Part shown: piece after piece, positions 36,434-45,202 of the stretch
Layout: every line of letters starts with the position of its first letter
Numbering within the stretch: the first letter of the stretch is position 1
Assembly (NCBI RefSeq): GCF_002218085.1
Contig: NZ_BDUC01000004.1
Location: forward strand, 341,852-405,851
Origin: Tolypothrix sp. NIES-4075
GTDB taxonomy: Bacteria > Cyanobacteriota > Cyanobacteriia > Cyanobacteriales > Nostocaceae
Reading direction: 5' to 3'
DNA: 64,000 nucleotides
Made by a program: the position numbers and the translations under genes
Notes under the pieces: generated by a model
Databases searched by the model: none
What the model saw: only the letters and a program-made list of their open reading frames with translations
What the model was told of the DNA's origin: nothing

Positions 36434-36895
36434 ATGGCAATCATTCGTTGGCAACCTTTCTCAGAAATGCAAACTTTACACCGTCAAATGAATCAAATTT
36501 TTGATGAAATGTTAACCCAAAAGCGCGATGCTATTACTTGGAAGCCTGCGGCTGAACTGGAAGATACAGATAATAACCTGATTTTGCGCTTATCAATTCC
36601 CGGTGTGGAAGCTAAAGATTTAAATATCCGGGTAACACAGCAAGTAGTGGCTATTTCCGGCGAAAAGCATCACGAAAATCAAGCTGAAAATGGTAGTTCC
36701 TTCCGTTCTGAATTCCGCTATGGTAAGTTCCAGCGAGTAATTCCTCTACCAGTTGCGATTGAAAATAACAAGGTGCAAGCTGAATTCAAAGATGGTATTT
36801 TGACGCTGACACTGCCCAAAGTAATTGAAGCACGTAACCAAGTTGTGAAAATTAATTTAGCAGATAATACTGCTCAAACAGCAAATCGAAGCTAA
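36434..36895 (+). CDS. hspA: small heat-shock protein (Hsp20 / alpha-crystallin)
   Basis: ATP-independent holdase that binds unfolding proteins and, in cyanobacteria, thylakoid membranes. From ATG 36434, 153 residues: N-terminal MAIIRWQPFSEMQTLHRQMNQIF, alpha-crystallin domain from WKPAAELEDTDNN to DGILTLTLPKV, then an IKI-like tail (VVKINL). The end TAQTANRS is abrupt: the +1 frame carries QQIEANQTEEAKAA to a stop at 36921-36923, resembling an acidic, Ala-rich tail, so a small indel near 36870 may have changed the C-terminus. Confidence 0.93.
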   Translation: MAIIRWQPFSEMQTLHRQMNQIFDEMLTQKRDAITWKPAAELEDTDNNLILRLSIPGVEAKDLNIRVTQQVVAISGEKHHENQAENGSSFRSEFRYGKFQRVIPLPVAIENNKVQAEFKDGILTLTLPKVIEARNQVVKINLADNTAQTANRS

Positions 36896-36950
36896 CCAAA
36901 CTGAAGAAGCTAAAGCTGCTTAATTGACATTGGTTTGATTTGGTGGTATG

Positions 36951-37008
36951 AAAAAAACCGGGATCGCTGTCTGTAGAAACATTTCCAGACCGCGATCGCG
37001 GTTTTTTT
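36951..37008 (+). terminator. Rho-independent terminator after hsp20
   Basis: A-run, then CCGGGATCGC paired with GCGATCGCGG (one mismatch), then seven T. The A-run can extend the stem, so it may act on both strands. Confidence 0.75.
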
Positions 37009-37055
37009 CGTATTTTCTCACATCGCCAAAAAAATAGGGATACTTGCGAGGGGTC

Positions 37056-37088
37056 AGATCCCCGACTTATTGGAGAAGTCGGGGATCT
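37056..37088. terminator. hairpin between convergent hsp20 and Deg protease genes
   Basis: AGATCCCCGACTT / AAGTCGGGGATCT, 13-bp perfect stem with a 7-nt loop. The family recurs near 53260-53290 and, as partial versions, near 25258, 55665 and 56970. Confidence 0.65.
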
Positions 37089-37119
37089 CGCAGTTCATCA
37101 AAATTAATCTGGTGGACTA

Positions 37120-38340
37120 CTATGAAGATGCATTTTGCAACTCAGCCGTGCGTACAGATAGCAGCTGTGTCTGGTTCCCCCGTTGCACTTTTACCTGTAA
37201 AGTCTGACCGAGACGACTATCTTCCACAATATTTTGTAGCTGTTCGGCTGTCGTGACCGATTGTCCATCAATTTGCACAATCACATCACCCAGACGCATC
37301 CCCGCAGCAGCAGCAGGAGAATTGGGTAAAACTCGCATCACCAAAACACCATTAACTTCGGCTATTTTCATCGGTGAGTTGGGATCGTTGTTATTTTGTC
37401 TTGCAGCATCAGCAGTTAAAGTTAGCATTTGCACACCTAAATAGGGGTGAGCAACTTTTCCGCCACGTTCGAGTTGCAAGGCGATCGCTTTTGCTTTATC
37501 TATGGGAATTGCAAATCCAATCCCCATTGCGTCAGCACGAATTGCTGTATTGATTCCAATTACCTCACCTCGGTCATTTAACAACGGTCCCCCGGAGTTA
37601 CCAGGGTTAATTGCTGCATCAGTTTGAATAAATTCTAGGCGTTTGTCGGGAATTCCTACTTGAGCGCTGGAACGTCTCAGGGTGCTGACAATTCCCAAAG
37701 TCACGGTATTATCGAATCCTAAAGGATTACCGACAGCGATCGCCCAGTCTCCCACTTGTACATTAGCTGAAGAACCCAAGGGCGCAGTTGGTAAATTTCC
37801 ACCAGCATTAATTTTGACCACTGCTAAATCTGTCACTTCGTCAGCACCTTGGACTTTTCCTTCAAAGCTGCGTCCATCTTTGAGGCGGACTGTTACTTTA
37901 TCAGCTTTATCGACTACGTGAGCATTCGTAAGAACCAAGCCACTCTTGTCAATAATGAAACCAGATCCTAAACCGCGTAATTGTTCCGAAGGCGGCCTTT
38001 GGGGTAAACTGTCACCGAAAAACCTGCGAAAAAACGGATCGTCAAACATCGGATCTACGCGACGAGTAATTGTGCGCTCAATATCAATTCTGACAACTGC
38101 CGATCCCACACGCTTCACCGCAGCTGTAACAAAACTACTACTACCGATCGCAGCACTCGCTGGTGATTGTCTTTGAGCAATTAATTGTAATGAAGAATCT
38201 TCACTCTTCTGATTTGGTGCAGGTTCCGCTTGGGAGGGTAACACTTGCAGGGTACTAACAGTTAGCAAAACTCCTAGAAATATCGCTAACACATGGGTAC
38301 TAAGTTGGCGTATAGACCTGGGTATTTGGGAAAATCGCAT
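37120..38340 (-). CDS. Deg/HtrA-family serine protease with PDZ domain
   Basis: Periplasmic or lumenal quality-control protease. 406 residues from ATG 38340. Signal sequence (LSTHVLAIFLGVLLTVSTLQVLPSQA), trypsin-like domain with His in LTNAHVVD, Asp in VTDLAVVKI and Ser in INPGNSGGPLL, and one PDZ domain (about 300-395, ANNDPNSP... GMRLGDVIVQIDGQSV). Cyanobacteria carry HtrA, HhoA and HhoB; a single PDZ fits all three, so I give no symbol. Lies convergent to hsp20. Confidence 0.93.
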   Translation of the reverse strand: MRFSQIPRSIRQLSTHVLAIFLGVLLTVSTLQVLPSQAEPAPNQKSEDSSLQLIAQRQSPASAAIGSSSFVTAAVKRVGSAVVRIDIERTITRRVDPMFDDPFFRRFFGDSLPQRPPSEQLRGLGSGFIIDKSGLVLTNAHVVDKADKVTVRLKDGRSFEGKVQGADEVTDLAVVKINAGGNLPTAPLGSSANVQVGDWAIAVGNPLGFDNTVTLGIVSTLRRSSAQVGIPDKRLEFIQTDAAINPGNSGGPLLNDRGEVIGINTAIRADAMGIGFAIPIDKAKAIALQLERGGKVAHPYLGVQMLTLTADAARQNNNDPNSPMKIAEVNGVLVMRVLPNSPAAAAGMRLGDVIVQIDGQSVTTAEQLQNIVEDSRLGQTLQVKVQRGNQTQLLSVRTAELQNASS

Positions 38341-38346
38341 AACCAC

Positions 38347-38653
38347 ACAAGAATGTTTCAGCGTAATTATTGTTTAATCTTGACAAATATTAGAAGTGTT
38401 GACCTACGAAAACCGCTGCTCAAACTTTTCTATCTACAGCTATTTTTACCTTTATAGGGGTAAAGGGGAAAGGAAAAAAGAAACTCATGAAGAGATATTG
38501 GGGTTTAAAGCCCCTGCTTATAAGCGCGGTTTTAACCAGTGCGATCTTCACAATCCCCGTTCAATTTATTCTCCGTTGTCTGGGTACCATGAGTTATTCA
38601 CTAACCATTTACCAGTAAAAACTAATAATCAACAACCAATGACCTTTTAAGCT
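38347..38653. other. spacer between Deg and dioxygenase genes
   Basis: Minus-strand transcription on both sides, so it holds the Deg promoter. A hairpin-like piece (TAAAGCCCC...GGTTTTA) lies near 38505-38535. Nothing else recognised. Confidence 0.5.
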
Positions 38654-39535
38654 CTAAGCCGCATCTGTCTGTTGGTCGGTCGGTTGTAGCACAAAGTCGA
38701 ACTCGGCTGTATAGAAAGGTTTGCTTTGATTGTATGCGTTGAGTTTGTCGAGTGTCTCATGTTTTTGCAGCTTAATGATGGCAGATCTGACCGCGAACGT
38801 TGTATCTGAATCTAGGTGCGGATCTCCATCAATATGAATTTGTGTAGTCAGGGGTATATAGCCAGCAGCACTCAACTTAAAATGGATATGGGCTGCTCGC
38901 TGGGTATGTCGTCCCAAAAGCTGCAACATTTCACCGCACGGTCCGCTTGATGGGATAGTGTACCCTATTGGCACAACCGTTTCAATAAAGTAGGAGCCGT
39001 CCGAATTGGTTCTGAAACGACCTCGGAAGTTACCCTTTGCCTGAGATGCATCATGAACGTCATAAAGTCCCTTTGAATTTGACTGCCAGACATCAAGAAG
39101 CGCATTGGCAATTGGTTTGTTGTTCAGGTCTAAGACGCGTCCTGATAGGAACAGCGTATTGCCGTCGCGATCAATTCCGAGGCGATCGCCCATGTTGCGC
39201 TCTGGTGCATCCGCTACATAGACAGGACCCTCTAGATTACTTTCTGTAGCTGTGCTACTCTTGTTATGCAATAGAACCACTAGCTCTGAGATTCCCAGCA
39301 AGTCGAGCAGCATATGAATTTCCCCATTCGGTATCTCTTCTGTGTAGCGATCTGCCCGAATGAGAAAATCGCGCAAGAACGATAACTCTTGTTCCGTCAG
39401 ATTTACCTCCTGCACGAAGGCGTGCAGATGTCGAATAAGGCTGCTATAAATCTCATAAAGGCGTGCATCAGTCTTGCCTTTATCACCGTGCTGAATCACG
39501 GCTTGAGTGATATTTTCCAGAGTAATGTTTCTCAT
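38654..39535 (-). CDS. intradiol ring-cleavage dioxygenase (catechol/hydroxyquinol type)
   Basis: Fe(III) enzyme that opens catechol-like rings between the hydroxyls. 293 residues: helical N-terminal dimerisation part (1-100), then a beta sandwich. Ligands: Tyr in KGLYDVHD, Tyr in IGYTIP, and two His in RAAHIHFKL; the Arg in between is in GRHTQRAAH. The substrate could be catechol, hydroxyquinol or a related phenol; the flanks hold no other aromatic-degradation gene, so it looks like a lone oxidative enzyme. Confidence 0.88.
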   Translation of the reverse strand: MRNITLENITQAVIQHGDKGKTDARLYEIYSSLIRHLHAFVQEVNLTEQELSFLRDFLIRADRYTEEIPNGEIHMLLDLLGISELVVLLHNKSSTATESNLEGPVYVADAPERNMGDRLGIDRDGNTLFLSGRVLDLNNKPIANALLDVWQSNSKGLYDVHDASQAKGNFRGRFRTNSDGSYFIETVVPIGYTIPSSGPCGEMLQLLGRHTQRAAHIHFKLSAAGYIPLTTQIHIDGDPHLDSDTTFAVRSAIIKLQKHETLDKLNAYNQSKPFYTAEFDFVLQPTDQQTDAA

Positions 39536-39897
39536 CTTTATCTCAAGAGTGAAACTTATCCATAGTTGACTACTTTAGTTAGAGTCTAATTTTTTAAGTA
39601 CTTCTAGCTTGAATCAACTGATTTTACAGACTAGTTTGGTGTTTACTTCCTACTGCTGTATTTGAATGATAAGTCTTTTAGGTGCAAGATATGAGCGCCC
39701 CTACATCCTCCCCAACGGGAGAGCTCCTTGTCGGCACGTTCAAAGCAGCGTCTTTGCAAGGAGAGGGAAACCCTCCCTTTCTCGCTCTTTCTCACCATCT
39801 CCCCACCCCCTTGTCTCCCTTGTCTCCCTTGTCCCCCCATCCCCCCCGTCTCCCCCTCTAGGCTAGGATCTTAATACTGCCAGAACTTTAATAATTT
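39536..39897. repeat. spacer with GC-rich module and STRR-like repeats
   Basis: A GC-rich module (about 39,700-39,785; CCTCCCCAACGGGAG, CTTTGCAAGGAGAGGG) is followed by CCTTGTCTCC / CCCCCAT units (39,790-39,860). It separates the dioxygenase promoter from the CsoR-type gene. No gene. Confidence 0.7.
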
Positions 39898-40293
39898 ATG
39901 AATGGATTAAACCGATTTGCTGAAGAATCCTTGTCCATAACACCAGCAGAACATTCCCAAAACGATATAGACGACAGCCACACAGATCGTACTCATGGGC
40001 ATGGACAGTCGGCTCATCCACACGTCCATAGCGAAGAGTCATTGCGGCGAATTGTTAATCGGCTGTCGCGTATAGAAGGACACGTTCGTGGCATCAAAAC
40101 AATGGTGCAACAAAATAGTCCTTGTCCTGATGTTTTATTGCAAATTGCCGCCGTTAGAGGTGCAATAGATAAAGTGGCGCGAATTGTTCTCGATGAACAT
40201 TTAAATGAGTGTATTGGTAGAGCCTGCAAAGAAGGCAATATTGAAGTTGAAATTCAACAACTCAAAGCTGCTTTGGATCGGTTTTTGCCTTAG
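39898..40293 (+). CDS. CsoR/RcnR-family metal-sensing repressor (InrS-like)
   Basis: 131 residues. The CsoR-like fold starts at ESLRRIVNRLSRIEGHVRGI. Metal ligands in the InrS spacing are Cys76, His101 and Cys105 (25 and 4 residues apart), with an N-terminal His-rich segment (HTDRTHGHGQSAHPHVH, about 28-44) that may add ligands. InrS-type proteins derepress nickel or copper export when metal binds. No efflux gene adjoins it here, so the target is unknown. Confidence 0.85.
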   Translation: MNGLNRFAEESLSITPAEHSQNDIDDSHTDRTHGHGQSAHPHVHSEESLRRIVNRLSRIEGHVRGIKTMVQQNSPCPDVLLQIAAVRGAIDKVARIVLDEHLNECIGRACKEGNIEVEIQQLKAALDRFLP

Positions 40294-40328
40294 AAAATAA
40301 AGAGGTATGGGAGGCTAAAGTATAAGAC

Positions 40329-40433
40329 AGTAAAAACAGAAGCAAAGGTAAATCATCTAAGCGTTTTAAACACGTTGAACAGCTAGTAGCAGAAATAAAA
40401 CAATGTCTTAGTGACTTACCTGATAGCTACTGA
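40329..40433 (+). pseudogene. short frame upstream of the DUF6888 gene, start lost
   Basis: 34 codons (KNRSKGKSSKRFKHVEQL, then VAEIKQCLSDLPDSY) ending 13 bp before the DUF6888 start. It has no ATG and an in-frame stop two codons before. It may be the remnant of a small gene; not recognised. Confidence 0.25.
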
Positions 40434-40446
40434 AAGTGGGATTGAG

Positions 40447-40623
40447 ATGGAACCAACAATAGAACAGTTGAGAGCATTTTACACTAGATGTGTCAGAGCA
40501 AGTAATATGTTTCAACCTATCAACGTTGTGCGACTGGACGAAAGAACGAAGCGCATATACGTTTTAATTGGGGACACAATACAAATAGAGATATATCCAA
40601 ATGGTGAGGTTACATTTCCATGA
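40447..40623 (+). CDS. DUF6888-like small protein
   Basis: 58 residues from the ATG 40447 (EPTIEQLRAFYTRCVRASNMF), with VRLDERTKRIYVLIGDTIQIEIYPNGE, a compact beta-rich protein common in cyanobacteria. It is followed, with a 4-bp ATGA overlap, by the DUF6887-like gene. Such pairs occur widely and scattered; a toxin-antitoxin-like role has been suspected from gene layout only. Name is from memory of the family's pattern. Confidence 0.65.
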   Translation: MEPTIEQLRAFYTRCVRASNMFQPINVVRLDERTKRIYVLIGDTIQIEIYPNGEVTFP

Positions 40624-40805
40624 CTAAACCTGATTATCAAGTTATGTCAGATGATGAATTAAGAGATTGGGTCAGATATCACCCACAGGACACCGAGGCA
40701 TTCCATATTTTAATGGATAGGTTAGACCAGCGACCAAAAGTCATCACTCGCACATTGGAGGAATTTGAAACCGAGTTACAACGGCGTATTAGTCAAGCTA
40801 GTTGA
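40620..40805 (+). CDS. DUF6887-like small protein
   Basis: 61 residues (YQVMSDDELRDWVRYHPQDTEAFHILMDRL), acidic and helical, typical of the partner of DUF6888 proteins. Its ATG overlaps the previous stop (ATGA), so the two are translationally coupled. Confidence 0.65.
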   Translation: MTKPDYQVMSDDELRDWVRYHPQDTEAFHILMDRLDQRPKVITRTLEEFETELQRRISQAS

Positions 40806-41233
40806 CAGTAAATTAAGATTAGCGAAAAGTCACCAGTGTAAAAGCTGGTGGTTTAGTCAAACCCTTCGGGGAATTCAAAATTCAAAATTCAAAATTATTA
40901 ATCCCCACAGATAAATCCGGGGGCTTGACACAAGGATGCTGCGCTTTTTCATACCTCCATTAATAAATTAAGGAGCTTGAAACCGTTGCTCCAGTTCAAT
41001 CATAAACATTCAAAAATAAGAAAATTCAAAATTTAAAAATTGGAAAATTATTTAATTAATTTTGAATTTTGAATTAAGAATTTTGAATTGGTGCGAAGCG
41101 ACGGTCATGAGTAAAACCCGCAATAACATTAAACACAAAGAGCGATTGTTATAATTTTCGATTCCGAGTTCTACTGGTTTGATAATTCTGGGATTTTCAT
41201 ACATGCTTTACATACTTGTAGTGTACATATAAT
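40806..41233. repeat. spacer with AT-rich direct and inverted repeats
   Basis: ATTCAAA units (40,875-40,900 and 41,020-41,045) are followed by TTTGAATT units (41,060-41,095), an inverted arrangement. There is a hairpin CACCAG / CTGGTG at about 40,833-40,851. A CCCC...GGGGGCTTGACA piece at 40,904-40,932 faintly resembles an IS605-type end. No gene. Confidence 0.5.
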
Positions 41234-42055
41234 ATGTCCCTGGAAAATTACCAATTTCACTATTCTTTCACGGGCGATTCCCAGAAATCGCTAATCCTTT
41301 TTTTACATGGATTCATGGGTAATTGTCATGAGTTTGATGAAACAATAAAATTACTATCTGATGATTTTTATTGTCTGACAATTGACCTTCCCGGACATGG
41401 AAAAACTCAAGTTTTTGGTAGCGATGATTGTTATACAATGGCAAACACGACACAAGCATTAATCAACTTACTAGATAAGCTAAAAATTGCTGAGTGCTTT
41501 TTAGTTGGTTATTCAATGGGTGGAAGATTGGCTTTATACCTCAATTTGCATTTTTCTCAACGTTTTCCTAAAGTTATCGTAGAATCAGCTTCTCCTGGTT
41601 TAATAACAGAAGTTGAACGATTAGAGCGAGTTAAGTCTGATGAACAAATAGCGAGAAAATTAACAAGATGTGTTGAAGAAAGTGATTTTAGAGCTTTTCT
41701 ATTAAATTGGTACAATCAGCCGATTTTTGGTTATATAAAAAATCATCCTGAGTTTGAGGGCATGATAGAAAGTCGGTTGCAGAATAATCCTTTAGAATTG
41801 GCTAAATCATTGCGGTTTATGGGTACTGGATGTCAACCTTGTTTGTGGGAAAAACTCGAAGAGAATACAAACCCCTTGCTGTTATTAGTTGGGGAGTACG
41901 ATGAAAAATTTTTAGTTATTAATAGAAAAATGGTTAATATATGTGAATTTAGCCAGTTAAAAATAATTAGTAATTCGGGGCATAATATACATTTTGAAAA
42001 TACTTTTGCTTTTGTGCAAAATCTCAGGAAGTTTTTAAGTTTGAATAAGCCTTGA
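41234..42055 (+). CDS. menH: MenH-like SHCHC synthase, alpha/beta hydrolase
   Basis: 273 residues. Eliminates pyruvate from SEPHCHC in the pathway to phylloquinone, the photosystem I quinone. Signatures: FLHGFMGNCHEFD (oxyanion region), Ser in LVGYSMGGRLAL, Asp in VGEYDEKF and His in SNSGHNIHFENT. The adjacent men genes are not in the window, so assignment rests on the family pattern. Confidence 0.85.
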   Translation: MSLENYQFHYSFTGDSQKSLILFLHGFMGNCHEFDETIKLLSDDFYCLTIDLPGHGKTQVFGSDDCYTMANTTQALINLLDKLKIAECFLVGYSMGGRLALYLNLHFSQRFPKVIVESASPGLITEVERLERVKSDEQIARKLTRCVEESDFRAFLLNWYNQPIFGYIKNHPEFEGMIESRLQNNPLELAKSLRFMGTGCQPCLWEKLEENTNPLLLLVGEYDEKFLVINRKMVNICEFSQLKIISNSGHNIHFENTFAFVQNLRKFLSLNKP

Positions 42056-42070
42056 AACGCTTACTACGAA

Positions 42071-42715
42071 TCAATTTTTAGTTGCGTTTAATTCTTCTTG
42101 CAGGTTTTTTTGATAAATATTAGGTAGATATCGGCTGACGGAATTAGTTTCTATGCCATATCCGAGACTTGTCCAAGTGGGGGAAAGTCTTTTCAAAACT
42201 TCGTTTAACTTTCCTTGATGCAACTGTTGAGAGATGTCAGTTCCCCAAACTTGGCGATCGCTTAACCAACTGTAAACTACTGCGTCTTGATATTCGGGTG
42301 CAAAACTATAATTTGCCCAAAACATAAACCGCGTCGGATTCGGATGATAGCGAGGAGCAATTCTATACCAAGTAGTGTTGATAATTTGATATCTCCCAGC
42401 AGCGGTAGAACAATTACCTTTGTTGGGACCAGTAACAATAACGATGCATATCTGGGGATGATGGCTCAAATCGTTGACTTGCTGTCCACCATATAACAGA
42501 GAATAAGGGCGATCGCTATTTGCTTCACTCGCTGAAATAGTTCGCATTAAAGCACGAATGTAAGGATCGCCACCCTTCATTACCAAAGGTGGATTTTTTT
42601 GAGCAAAAACCGGATCGTTATGCGATCGCAAATCCCCAAATACATACCACTGCAACAAATATACAAAGCCGAGAAGTGCGGCTATCGGTCCAATCAGTTT
42701 TTCAACACCTTTCAA
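42071..42715 (-). CDS. lysozyme-like (GH104-type muramidase) membrane-anchored protein
   Basis: 214 residues. N-terminal membrane helix (IGPIAALLGFVYLLQWYVF), then a domain with IRALMRTISASEANSDRPY, the glycine loop SLLYGGQQV and the NCSTAAGRYQIINTTWY motif, resembling phage-type muramidases; the catalytic Glu would be in SASEANSD. It probably cuts peptidoglycan in the periplasm. Convergent with menH. Confidence 0.75.
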   Translation of the reverse strand: MKGVEKLIGPIAALLGFVYLLQWYVFGDLRSHNDPVFAQKNPPLVMKGGDPYIRALMRTISASEANSDRPYSLLYGGQQVNDLSHHPQICIVIVTGPNKGNCSTAAGRYQIINTTWYRIAPRYHPNPTRFMFWANYSFAPEYQDAVVYSWLSDRQVWGTDISQQLHQGKLNEVLKRLSPTWTSLGYGIETNSVSRYLPNIYQKNLQEELNATKN

Positions 42716-42835
42716 TTCAACCCTTTTCAGACTCGGACTCCTTACAAATTGCGTATAATCAACAACGATAATCGACGCTCCCCCAAACCTACTGACAGTG
42801 AGGAGTGAGGATTGATCACTAAGGAATTTTAACTC

Positions 42836-42868
42836 CTGTACAGACGCGAAATTTCGCGTCTGTACAAC
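42836..42868. repeat. dispersed palindromic repeat (TGTACAGACG family)
   Basis: TGTACAGACGCGAAAT / TTCGCGTCTGTACA. Related to the copy inserted in glmS and to those listed there. It lies between two minus-strand genes and may terminate the SDR gene. Confidence 0.75.
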
Positions 42869-42896
42869 TTCTAACTCTTAACTTTTAACTCTTCTA

Positions 42897-43556
42897 TCAA
42901 GCTACGTTAGCAAATAACTCCCCAAAGCTTTTTGAGGTAGCTTCTTCTTTAGCAACAATCTCAACAATTTTGTTGCGTGCGGCACCTTCAAACAGCGACT
43001 CGACACAAACTTTTGCGACTTTCTGCCGGGGAATGCTGCCCTCGAACAGTGTATCAGCACTTTGCATCACGATTGGATTGGAATTATCCTCATTTTTTAA
43101 CCCGCCAGGACGGACAATTGTATAAGTCAAACCGCTTTTCTGGATATATTCCTCAGCTTGCTTTTTCCAAACCAAAATCAGCCAGAACAAGTTCAAAGGA
43201 TGAAATAACTTGGAAGTACACAACGAAGAAACGAAAACAAAATGCTCTATTCCCTTCGCTTTGGCAGCATCCACTAAATTTTTAGTGCCTTCAAAATCGA
43301 CTTTATAAGGTCCTGTGGGGTCAAAACTAGGTTTGGCTCCGGTAGCGCAAAGCACTACTGTGCTATCTCCCAAAGCAGTCGTCAGACTTTCTGGTGTTAA
43401 CACATCTCCTACAACTAACTCAACGTCAGGAGGCAAAATACCCTTCGCTTTTTCTGTGTCGCGTACCAAAGCACGAACGGGAATATTTTTCGCAATCAGT
43501 TCTTGTACTATCCTGCGACCTGTTTCACCTGTTGCCCCTGCTACAAATGCTTTCAT
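42897..43556 (-). CDS. atypical SDR, NAD(P)-binding epimerase-like protein
   Basis: 219 residues. Rossmann fold start AFVAGATGETGRRIVQEL (NAD(P) motif GATGETG), VLCATGAKPS, HFVFVSSLCTS and YTIVRPGGLKNED. The classical YxxxK is replaced by a degenerate site, as in the atypical SDR group related to Tic62 and HCF173-type proteins. Function unknown, perhaps in photosystem assembly or redox sensing. Confidence 0.85.
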   Translation of the reverse strand: MKAFVAGATGETGRRIVQELIAKNIPVRALVRDTEKAKGILPPDVELVVGDVLTPESLTTALGDSTVVLCATGAKPSFDPTGPYKVDFEGTKNLVDAAKAKGIEHFVFVSSLCTSKLFHPLNLFWLILVWKKQAEEYIQKSGLTYTIVRPGGLKNEDNSNPIVMQSADTLFEGSIPRQKVAKVCVESLFEGAARNKIVEIVAKEEATSKSFGELFANVA

Positions 43557-43735
43557 AATAAACGCTATCCTGGGAAACTAATATTTGATTTCTTTGTTCC
43601 CTATTTTAGTGATTCTATGAAGTTGCTGGCAGATTTTTGAGGTTTCCGTCAAAATGTACTCTAGTGTGCGAAATGTCTGACCCGATATGGGAATTATTAA
43701 TACAGGTAAACGCAAGATTATACAGGAATATTTAT

Positions 43736-44410
43736 ATGCTTTCACAAAATCATGAATATCAATCCTTTGAAATAAGCGAAGCAGTTGTACCTGTCCCATC
43801 ACTAGCGCATACTGAAGACGCGCTACAAGCAATTGGTGGAACACCAACAAAGTTTTATGGTCGTTATCACGACTCTATGGAAATGTATGCTAAAGCTTGC
43901 TTGGTTGGTGAATATCTCAATGCTCATTCTTCATGGTTTTCGCGCTGCGCTGAACCGATGAAGGTGCAACCGCTAGGGGAAAATGGTTACGCTTTAGGAA
44001 TCGGTCGTTTTGGCTCTTTTGGTTATGAGGTGGAGCCAAAAATTGGTTTGGAATTGTTACCTCCAGAGGATGGTATTTACCGCATCCACACTATACCCAT
44101 CCCCGGCTACTATCCGCCCGGTTATGACGTAGACTATAATGCATCGATGCGTATGATAGAAGATACAGCAAACGATGCACCCACAAGTATTAACCAGATA
44201 ACACGAGTTGAATGGGAATTGGATTTAGTTGTTGATATTCACTTTCCCAAGTTTATTCAGCGTTTGCCTAAATCTTTGGTGCAATCTACAGGCGATCGCT
44301 TACTCAACCAAATCGTCCGTCAAGTCTCAAAGCGCCTCACCCGCAAAGTTCAGCAAGATTTTCATCATTCTTTAGGAATAGATTTTCCTGTCAATCAGAA
44401 AAAGTGGTGA
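43736..44410 (+). CDS. DUF1997 family protein
   Basis: 224 residues from ATG 43736, which has AGGAATATTT upstream; the earlier in-frame ATG at 43637 overlaps the divergent SDR promoter. The domain (YALGIGRFGSFGYEVEPKIGLELLPP, then WELDLVVDIHFPKFIQRLP) is a cyanobacterial and plastid DUF1997 fold of START-like type. Role unknown. Confidence 0.85.
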   Translation: MLSQNHEYQSFEISEAVVPVPSLAHTEDALQAIGGTPTKFYGRYHDSMEMYAKACLVGEYLNAHSSWFSRCAEPMKVQPLGENGYALGIGRFGSFGYEVEPKIGLELLPPEDGIYRIHTIPIPGYYPPGYDVDYNASMRMIEDTANDAPTSINQITRVEWELDLVVDIHFPKFIQRLPKSLVQSTGDRLLNQIVRQVSKRLTRKVQQDFHHSLGIDFPVNQKKW

Positions 44411-44734
44411 GTGGATAGTGGATAGTTGATAGTGGATAGTTGATGGTGGATAGTGGATAGTGGATGGTGGATAACTGTTAACCAACAACCCTTCGGGTTC
44501 ACCATTTGCGTGACTGTCGGCATCCCCGGCGGCAGGTACACGGCTGCCGGGAAACCCGGACACCAGACGCCTCAAGGAGGGCATTGCCTGTCGGCAGTCG
44601 CTCATGGGGGAAACCCCCAAGACGGCGCTGGCTCTCCAACGCACTGCCTCCCCAACGCAGTGGTTCACCAACAACTATCAACTATCAACCAACAACCAAC
44701 CACTAACTACCAACAACCAACCACTAACTACCAA
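44411..44734. repeat. repeat block between convergent DUF1997 and DUF4079 genes
   Basis: GGATAGTGGATAGT units (44,412-44,470), a GC-rich module (44,485-44,665) with CCCTTCGGG, CCCCGGCGGCAGG and TCGCTCATGGGGGAAACCCCC, then ACCAACAACTATCAACT units (44,665-44,735). The outer repeats are inverted with respect to each other, so the whole block can form a large cruciform. No gene. Confidence 0.8.
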
Positions 44735-45202
44735 CTAACTATGCTGAGTAAGAAGTCTTTGAACAATTTGCACGCCAGTAATCGCCTGCCAAGTAAAAAG
44801 TCCCAAAAGTGCGAAATTTAACACAATATGAGTTACCCGCGCCCAATCTGCGCCTTTTTGCATAAAAGGAGATAGGGACGCAGAAAATGCTATTATACTC
44901 GTCATCCCAAGCCCTGCTAGCAGGTGAGGTCCGAAAAATAACTTACCATCATTGATGTAAGTGACAGCCATACCACCGATCGCACCTGCCACCATCAAAC
45001 CTAAGATTATCGACCCGATTTGATAGTGTTTGACGTTATATTTACCTTTAATCAGTTCTTTCTTCTGTTCACCTTGAGCATGTCTGGTACGCTGTACTTG
45101 CAAGCCTAGGTAGGCAGCGTAAAGCGAGAATAGCAATAGCGCCCACATTAACACCGGATGAAAGAAGTTCAGCCAATATTTTACGGATGGAGAAAGTTCC
45201 AT
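44735..45202 (-). CDS. DUF4079 family membrane protein
   Basis: 155 residues with four membrane helices (WLNFFHPVLMWALLLFSLYA, IGSIILGLMVAGAIGGMAVTY, LLAGLGMTSIIAFSASLSPF and VTHIVLNFALLGLFTWQAI). His residues in the first, second (KHYQIGS) and last helices could ligate heme, as in cytochrome b561-like folds; that is inference. Common in cyanobacteria and plastids; role unknown. Confidence 0.8.
   Translation of the reverse strand: MELSPSVKYWLNFFHPVLMWALLLFSLYAAYLGLQVQRTRHAQGEQKKELIKGKYNVKHYQIGSIILGLMVAGAIGGMAVTYINDGKLFFGPHLLAGLGMTSIIAFSASLSPFMQKGADWARVTHIVLNFALLGLFTWQAITGVQIVQRLLTQHS

Noticed and set aside
40904..40932. Possible third IS605-type end (CCCC...GGGGGCTTGACA)
   Set aside because: Lacks the conserved scaffold blocks of the two good copies.
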